From: Nitrosomonadales bacterium
GTDB taxonomy: Bacteria; Pseudomonadota; Gammaproteobacteria; Burkholderiales; Gallionellaceae
Assembly: GCA_016234685.1 (NCBI GenBank)
Contig: JACRAT010000019.1
Location: 1 to 60,067 of the forward strand
Length of the DNA stretch: 60,067 nucleotides
Direction of reading: 5' to 3'
Position numbers and translations under genes: made by a program. Shown in pieces: positions 56,308 to 60,067 of the stretch; within the stretch, counting starts at the first letter, position 1; the number at the start of each line of letters is the position of its first letter. The notes below the pieces were generated by a model. It was not told where the DNA came from. It worked only from the letters and a program-made list of their open reading frames with translations, and made no database searches.

Positions 56308-56761
56308 CTAGCAGTCCTCACCTAGCTCTGTCGAGCCAGCCAGTTGTAGCACCTTGAAGATCACTCCCGTCGAAAACCCTCTGGATTGCAGGAAACGCAT
56401 CTGTTTGGCTTTTGCCTTGTTGTCCTCAGGGATGACGCCGAATTTCTTTTGCCAGACTTCGCAGGCGGATTCGAGTTCGGTCTCTTTCAGTTGTGGCAGT
56501 GCTTCGTCGATAAGATTCTCAGCGATGCCTTTTTGACGTAACTCGTGTGCGATACGTTGTGTGCCATAGCGGCTGCGGCGTTGCTTGACGAGCAACTCGG
56601 TGACTCGTGCATCAGACAGCCAGTTGCGCGCTGCCAGTTCATCCAGTAGCGCATCCAAGTCCTCATCCAGCTGGGCATGAGGCAGTAACTTGGCGCGCAA
56701 TTCGGCGCGGCTGTATTCGCGCCGCGCCAGATGTTTCATGGCGCGGACACGCAGGGTCGGC

Positions 56762-56781
<20 letters not shown>
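56308..56781 (-). CDS. recX: RecX regulatory protein
   Basis: A 157-aa helical protein ([17 protein letters not shown] at 19-35, [20 protein letters not shown]). RecX restrains RecA filaments. The ATG at 56781 lies inside the last codons of recA (20-base overlap), the usual recA-recX linkage. Confidence 0.92.
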
Positions 56782-57778
<997 letters not shown>

Positions 57779-57797
57779 TTTTTGCCTCCAATAAAGT

Positions 57798-57822
57798 GCG
57801 CGGATTATGGCATAAGCCGCGC
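57798..57822 (-). promoter_or_regulatory. Near-perfect 25-base inverted repeat before recA
   Basis: GCGCGGATTATGGCATAAGC continuing CGCGC has arms GCGCGG-A-TTATG and CATAA-G-CCGCGC with one mismatch and a one-base centre. It ends 20 bases before the recA ATG and includes a CATAAT -10-like box on the minus strand. It could be an operator or an mRNA hairpin. No T-tract follows. Confidence 0.45.
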
Positions 57823-57875
57823 GGAATTAACCTAGAAACCGCAGTTGAACGAAGTCTAGTGTGCGTTCATCGGGG

Positions 57876-57990
57876 TGTAGGGCAAGGCGCGACGACGAGG
57901 AATGGTTGTTCCATTCCGAGGAGAAGCAACGCCGCCATGCGCCGCGAGGGACGTGCAATATACTTCGTAGCGACTCACCAGATGGATGCG
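57876..57990. repeat. Possible dispersed repeat in the pncC-recA gap
   Basis: The 288-base gap 57779-58066 contains GGCAAGGCGCGACGACGAGG then the hairpin GGAATGG-TTGTT-CCATTCC (57899-57917) and GACGTGCAATATACTTCGTA. The composition resembles known dispersed intergenic repeats of Gallionella-like genomes, but I have only one copy in the window. Apart from this and the recA palindrome I see nothing in the gap. Confidence 0.35.
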
Positions 57991-58066
57991 CGTAAATAAA
58001 CGACAAGATCCGTTTCCAGTCATTCCCTTGCGTACCAAGTGGAGCGGTCAACTACGGTTTTTAGGT

Positions 58067-58558
58067 TTAAGCGCTTTCGCTATGTTGTCCCAGCAACTCA
58101 AGGACACCCTGCAAGGCGATGCGCACCGACTGGGCACGCACCTCGGCGCGGTTGCCGGACAAATGATGGATACGGGCATGGACTGCGCCGTGACGCGCGC
58201 CCCAAGCGAACCAGACCGTGCCGACCGGTTTGTCCGGCGAGCCGCCTCCCGGCCCGGCGATGCCGCTCACCGCCAGCGCGATATGCGCACGGCTATGCTG
58301 CAAAGCACCCGCCACCATCTCACGCACGGTCGCCTCGCTGACCGCGCCATGCTGATCCAGCGTGGCCTGCGCCACGCCCAGCATCTCCAGTTTGGCCGCA
58401 TTGGCATAGGTGACGAAACCGCGCTCGAACCAAGCCGAGCTGCCTGCGATGTCGGTCACGGCTGCGGCCACCGCACCGCCGGTGCAGGATTCTGCCGTCG
58501 CCAGCATCATGCCGTGCGAACGGAGCAGACCGCCGACGCGCGCCGACAGGATGTCCAC
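58067..58558 (-). CDS. pncC: Nicotinamide-nucleotide amidohydrolase (CinA C-terminal domain type)
   Basis: 163 aa. It hydrolyses NMN to NaMN for pyridine salvage. LATAESCTGGAVAAAVTDIAGSS and ALAVSGIAGPGGGSPDKPVGTVW are the signature. It is a single-domain protein without the N-terminal CinA domain, as in many proteobacteria, often beside recA. It ends near the recA promoter region and starts just before the metZ stop. Confidence 0.93.
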   Translation of the reverse strand: MDILSARVGGLLRSHGMMLATAESCTGGAVAAAVTDIAGSSAWFERGFVTYANAAKLEMLGVAQATLDQHGAVSEATVREMVAGALQHSRAHIALAVSGIAGPGGGSPDKPVGTVWFAWGARHGAVHARIHHLSGNRAEVRAQSVRIALQGVLELLGQHSESA

Positions 58559-58561
58559 GGC

Positions 58562-59737
58562 TCAGCCCAGCCCGCGCGCCAGATCGCGCTGGATGTCTTC
58601 CACCGCCTCCAGCCCGACTGCGATACGCAGCAGGCTGTCAGAGATGCCTGCCGCCGCACGTTGCTCCGGTGTGTTGCGGGCATGAGTGGTGGTGGCCGGA
58701 TGCGTGATGGTGGTCTTGGTATCGCCCAGATTCGCCGTGATGGAGAGCATCTGCGTGTGGTCGATCACCCGCCAAGCTGCCTCTTTTCCACCCTTGACCT
58801 CGAACGCCACGATGCCGCCGCCGGTCTTTTGCTGACGCTTCGCCAACCCCTGTTGCGGATGCGAGGGCAGGCCGGGATAGAACACCCGCGTCACATTCGG
58901 CTGCGTCTCCAGCCAGCGCGCCAATTGCAAGGCGTTGGCCGAGTGCGCATCCATGCGCAGCTTCAGCGTCTCCAAGCCTTTGAGGAACACCCAGGCATTG
59001 AACGCGCTCATGGTCGTGCCCGCCGTGCGCAAGAATTGGTACACGCCTTCCAGCGTCTTCTTGTTACCGAGCACCGCGCCGCCCAGCACGCGACCTTGCC
59101 CGTCGATGTACTTGGTGGCGGAGTGGATCACGATGTCCGCGCCGAATTCCAGCGGGCGCTGCAAGATCGGCGTACAGAAACAGTTGTCCACCGCCAACAG
59201 TGCGCCGTGCTGCTTGGCTACTGCCGCGATGGCAGCGATGTCGGAGATCTCGGTGAGCGGGTTGGAGGGCGTCTCCAAGAAGAAAAGCTTGGTCTCAGGA
59301 CGCACCGCCGCAGCCCACTCCGCCACCTCGGTGGCCGACACGAAGGTAGTCTCGACTCCGAATTTTTTCAGGATGCCGCCCAACAGATTGACCGACGCGC
59401 CGAACAGCGAGCGAGAGGCCACCACATGGTCGCCCGCCTTCAGCACGCCCATGCAAGTCGCCAAGATCGCCGCCATGCCGGACGCTGTGGCGATGCACTG
59501 CTCTGCCCCTTCCAGCGCCGCCAGACGCTCTTCGAACATAGTGACGGTAGGATTGGTGAAGCGCGAATAGATGTTGCCCGGCTCTTCGCCGATGAAGCGC
59601 TTGGCGGCTTGCTCGGCGCTGTCGAACACGAAGCTGGAGGTGAGGAACATCGCCTCGCTGTGTTCGTGGAACTGGCTGCGTGCCGTACCCGCGCGTACCG
59701 CGAGCGTCTCAAGCTGGTAATTTTGATCGTCTGACAT
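58562..59737 (-). CDS. metZ: O-succinylhomoserine sulfhydrylase
   Basis: A 391-aa PLP enzyme of the Cys/Met metabolism family that makes homocysteine from O-succinylhomoserine and sulfide. SATKYIDGQGRVLGGAVLG contains the PLP lysine. IYSRFTNPTVTMFEERLAAL and GGIVAFEVKGGKEAAWRVID are MetZ-type. It is a methionine biosynthesis enzyme regulated here by the SAM-II riboswitch and terminator upstream. pncC follows three bases downstream. Confidence 0.93.
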   Translation of the reverse strand: MSDDQNYQLETLAVRAGTARSQFHEHSEAMFLTSSFVFDSAEQAAKRFIGEEPGNIYSRFTNPTVTMFEERLAALEGAEQCIATASGMAAILATCMGVLKAGDHVVASRSLFGASVNLLGGILKKFGVETTFVSATEVAEWAAAVRPETKLFFLETPSNPLTEISDIAAIAAVAKQHGALLAVDNCFCTPILQRPLEFGADIVIHSATKYIDGQGRVLGGAVLGNKKTLEGVYQFLRTAGTTMSAFNAWVFLKGLETLKLRMDAHSANALQLARWLETQPNVTRVFYPGLPSHPQQGLAKRQQKTGGGIVAFEVKGGKEAAWRVIDHTQMLSITANLGDTKTTITHPATTTHARNTPEQRAAAGISDSLLRIAVGLEAVEDIQRDLARGLG

Positions 59738-59757
59738 GGCTGACTCCTGAAAGGCAA

Positions 59758-59789
59758 AAACCCGGAAAGCTTAGCGCCAAACCGGGTTT
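59758..59789 (-). terminator. Attenuator terminator before metZ
   Basis: On the minus strand AAACCCGG pairs with CCGGGTTT (arms at 59782-59789 and 59758-59765 on the plus numbering) and is followed by a T run at 59756-59760. It stands directly after the SAM-II aptamer and 20 bases before the metZ ATG, so it is likely the expression platform. Confidence 0.75.
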
Positions 59790-59790
59790 C

Positions 59791-59846
59791 TCCCGCTTTA
59801 GCTGAATTTATAACGCGCCCGCAAGCTGTTCCTCAAATCGGCGCAG
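59791..59846 (-). ncRNA. SAM-II riboswitch aptamer
   Basis: Minus strand: CTGCGCCGATTTGAGGAACA, then GCTTGCGGGCGCGTTATAAA, then TTCAGCTAAAGCGGG. This matches, element by element, the SAM-II aptamer I know from Sargasso Sea metagenomes (UCGCGCUGAUUUAACC...GCGCGUGAUAAAUGUAGCUAAA). Stem 1 is GCGCC/GGCGC, then the GATTT loop, and the AGCTAAA pseudoknot region. It binds S-adenosylmethionine and would shut metZ when methionine is plentiful. Placement before a methionine gene supports it strongly. Confidence 0.88.
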
Positions 59847-59991
59847 ACGGAAAGTAGCACCCGCCACCATGCACTGTCAATTTGGTCGAAACGACTTATC
59901 CGATTCAAAGTGGGGTGGAGTTAGTTAGAGGTGGCTCCGCTTAGTTGGACAGTATTCCCCATTTCTTAAGTGGAAGCCTTGCGGTTAATGC

Positions 59992-60067
59992 CTACGCTGC
60001 TTTTGGCAGTGCCGGCAGGTTGTCGAAGTAGAACTCATCCGGCGTTTTGTCGTCAAGCGATGAATGC
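59992..60067 (-). mobile_element. End of an IS3-family transposase (partial)
   Basis: The frame reads HSSLDDKTPDEFYFDNLPAL then PKAA, with TAG at 59992-59994, and continues beyond the right edge. HSSL(D/G)xKTPxE is the usual C-terminus of IS3-family OrfB integrases. The IS end probably lies near 59945-59960 (TTAGTTGGACAGTATTCC). The rest of the element is outside the window. Confidence 0.7.

Noticed and set aside
57779..58066. A LexA (SOS) box before recA
   Set aside because: No CTG-N10-CAG type box could be found on either strand. I report only the palindrome.

Overview
The window reads as chromosomal DNA of a chemolithotrophic sulfur-oxidising betaproteobacterium, most likely of the Nitrosomonadales (Gallionellaceae, Sulfuricellaceae or Thiobacillaceae type). 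This rests on a full oxidative-type dsr operon with dsrEFH, a two-cysteine dsrC, dsrL and dsrN and no dsrD between dsrB and dsrE, on soeABC and sqr, and on housekeeping genes of proteobacterial type. The exact taxon is inferred and was not searched.

Layout. 1-1800: mobile debris, with small ORFs, a truncated Zot-like filamentous-phage gene and a 5'-truncated IS256-family transposase. 1822-10889: housekeeping and carbon storage (ettA, cysM, an NlpC/P60 hydrolase, ppa, folD, pgm, glgP). 10959-34126: about 23 kb with every gene on the minus strand. From its 5' end it holds dsrABEFHCMKLJOPN, sqr, trpD2-like, cysG, an ankyrin protein, a small unknown, moaA-moaC-moaD-moaE, an AT-richer unknown, mobB, mobA, moeA and mog. 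The siroheme (cysG), siroheme-amidating (dsrN) and molybdenum-cofactor genes that serve DsrAB and SoeA are thus linked to the sulfur genes. 34412-37544: a tight plus-strand operon of six genes, divergent from dsrA: a 71-aa unknown, a protein resembling the CRISPR processing endonuclease Cas6/Cmx6, a DsrC-family protein without cysteines (RspA-like), a tandem TusA, a 198-aa unknown and a TauD-like dioxygenase. 37558-44561: GGDEF protein, sodB, radical SAM protein, rnc, a DUF4845 protein, lepB, lepA. 44562-45147: a decayed integrase. 45148-56240: a NarL-type two-component system divergent from soeABC, a TSUP exporter, a DUF1634-like protein and a tandem Usp, then tusA-dsrE2 and a FadL-like porin. 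56308-59737: recX, recA, pncC, metZ. metZ is preceded by a SAM-II riboswitch with a terminator, and an IS3-family end closes the window.

How the parts work together. Sqr oxidises sulfide. TusA, DsrE2, DsrEFH and DsrC carry persulfide sulfur to DsrAB, which oxidises it to sulfite. DsrMKJOP and DsrL recycle DsrC and handle the electrons. SoeABC oxidises sulfite to sulfate in the cytoplasm and the TSUP protein may export sulfite. Three sulfur promoter regions (34261-34328, 47142-47212, 54066-54135) share an inverted repeat of the form ACCC-N4-GGGT plus a second GTAGCGGTTATAG-like box, which suggests a common regulator, possibly the two-component system at 45148-47050.

The candidates for something undescribed are the Cas6-like/RspA/tandem-TusA operon, the shared sulfur operator, palindromic repeats translated in frame inside moeA and dsrN, and the G8-tract frameshift in dsrJ.
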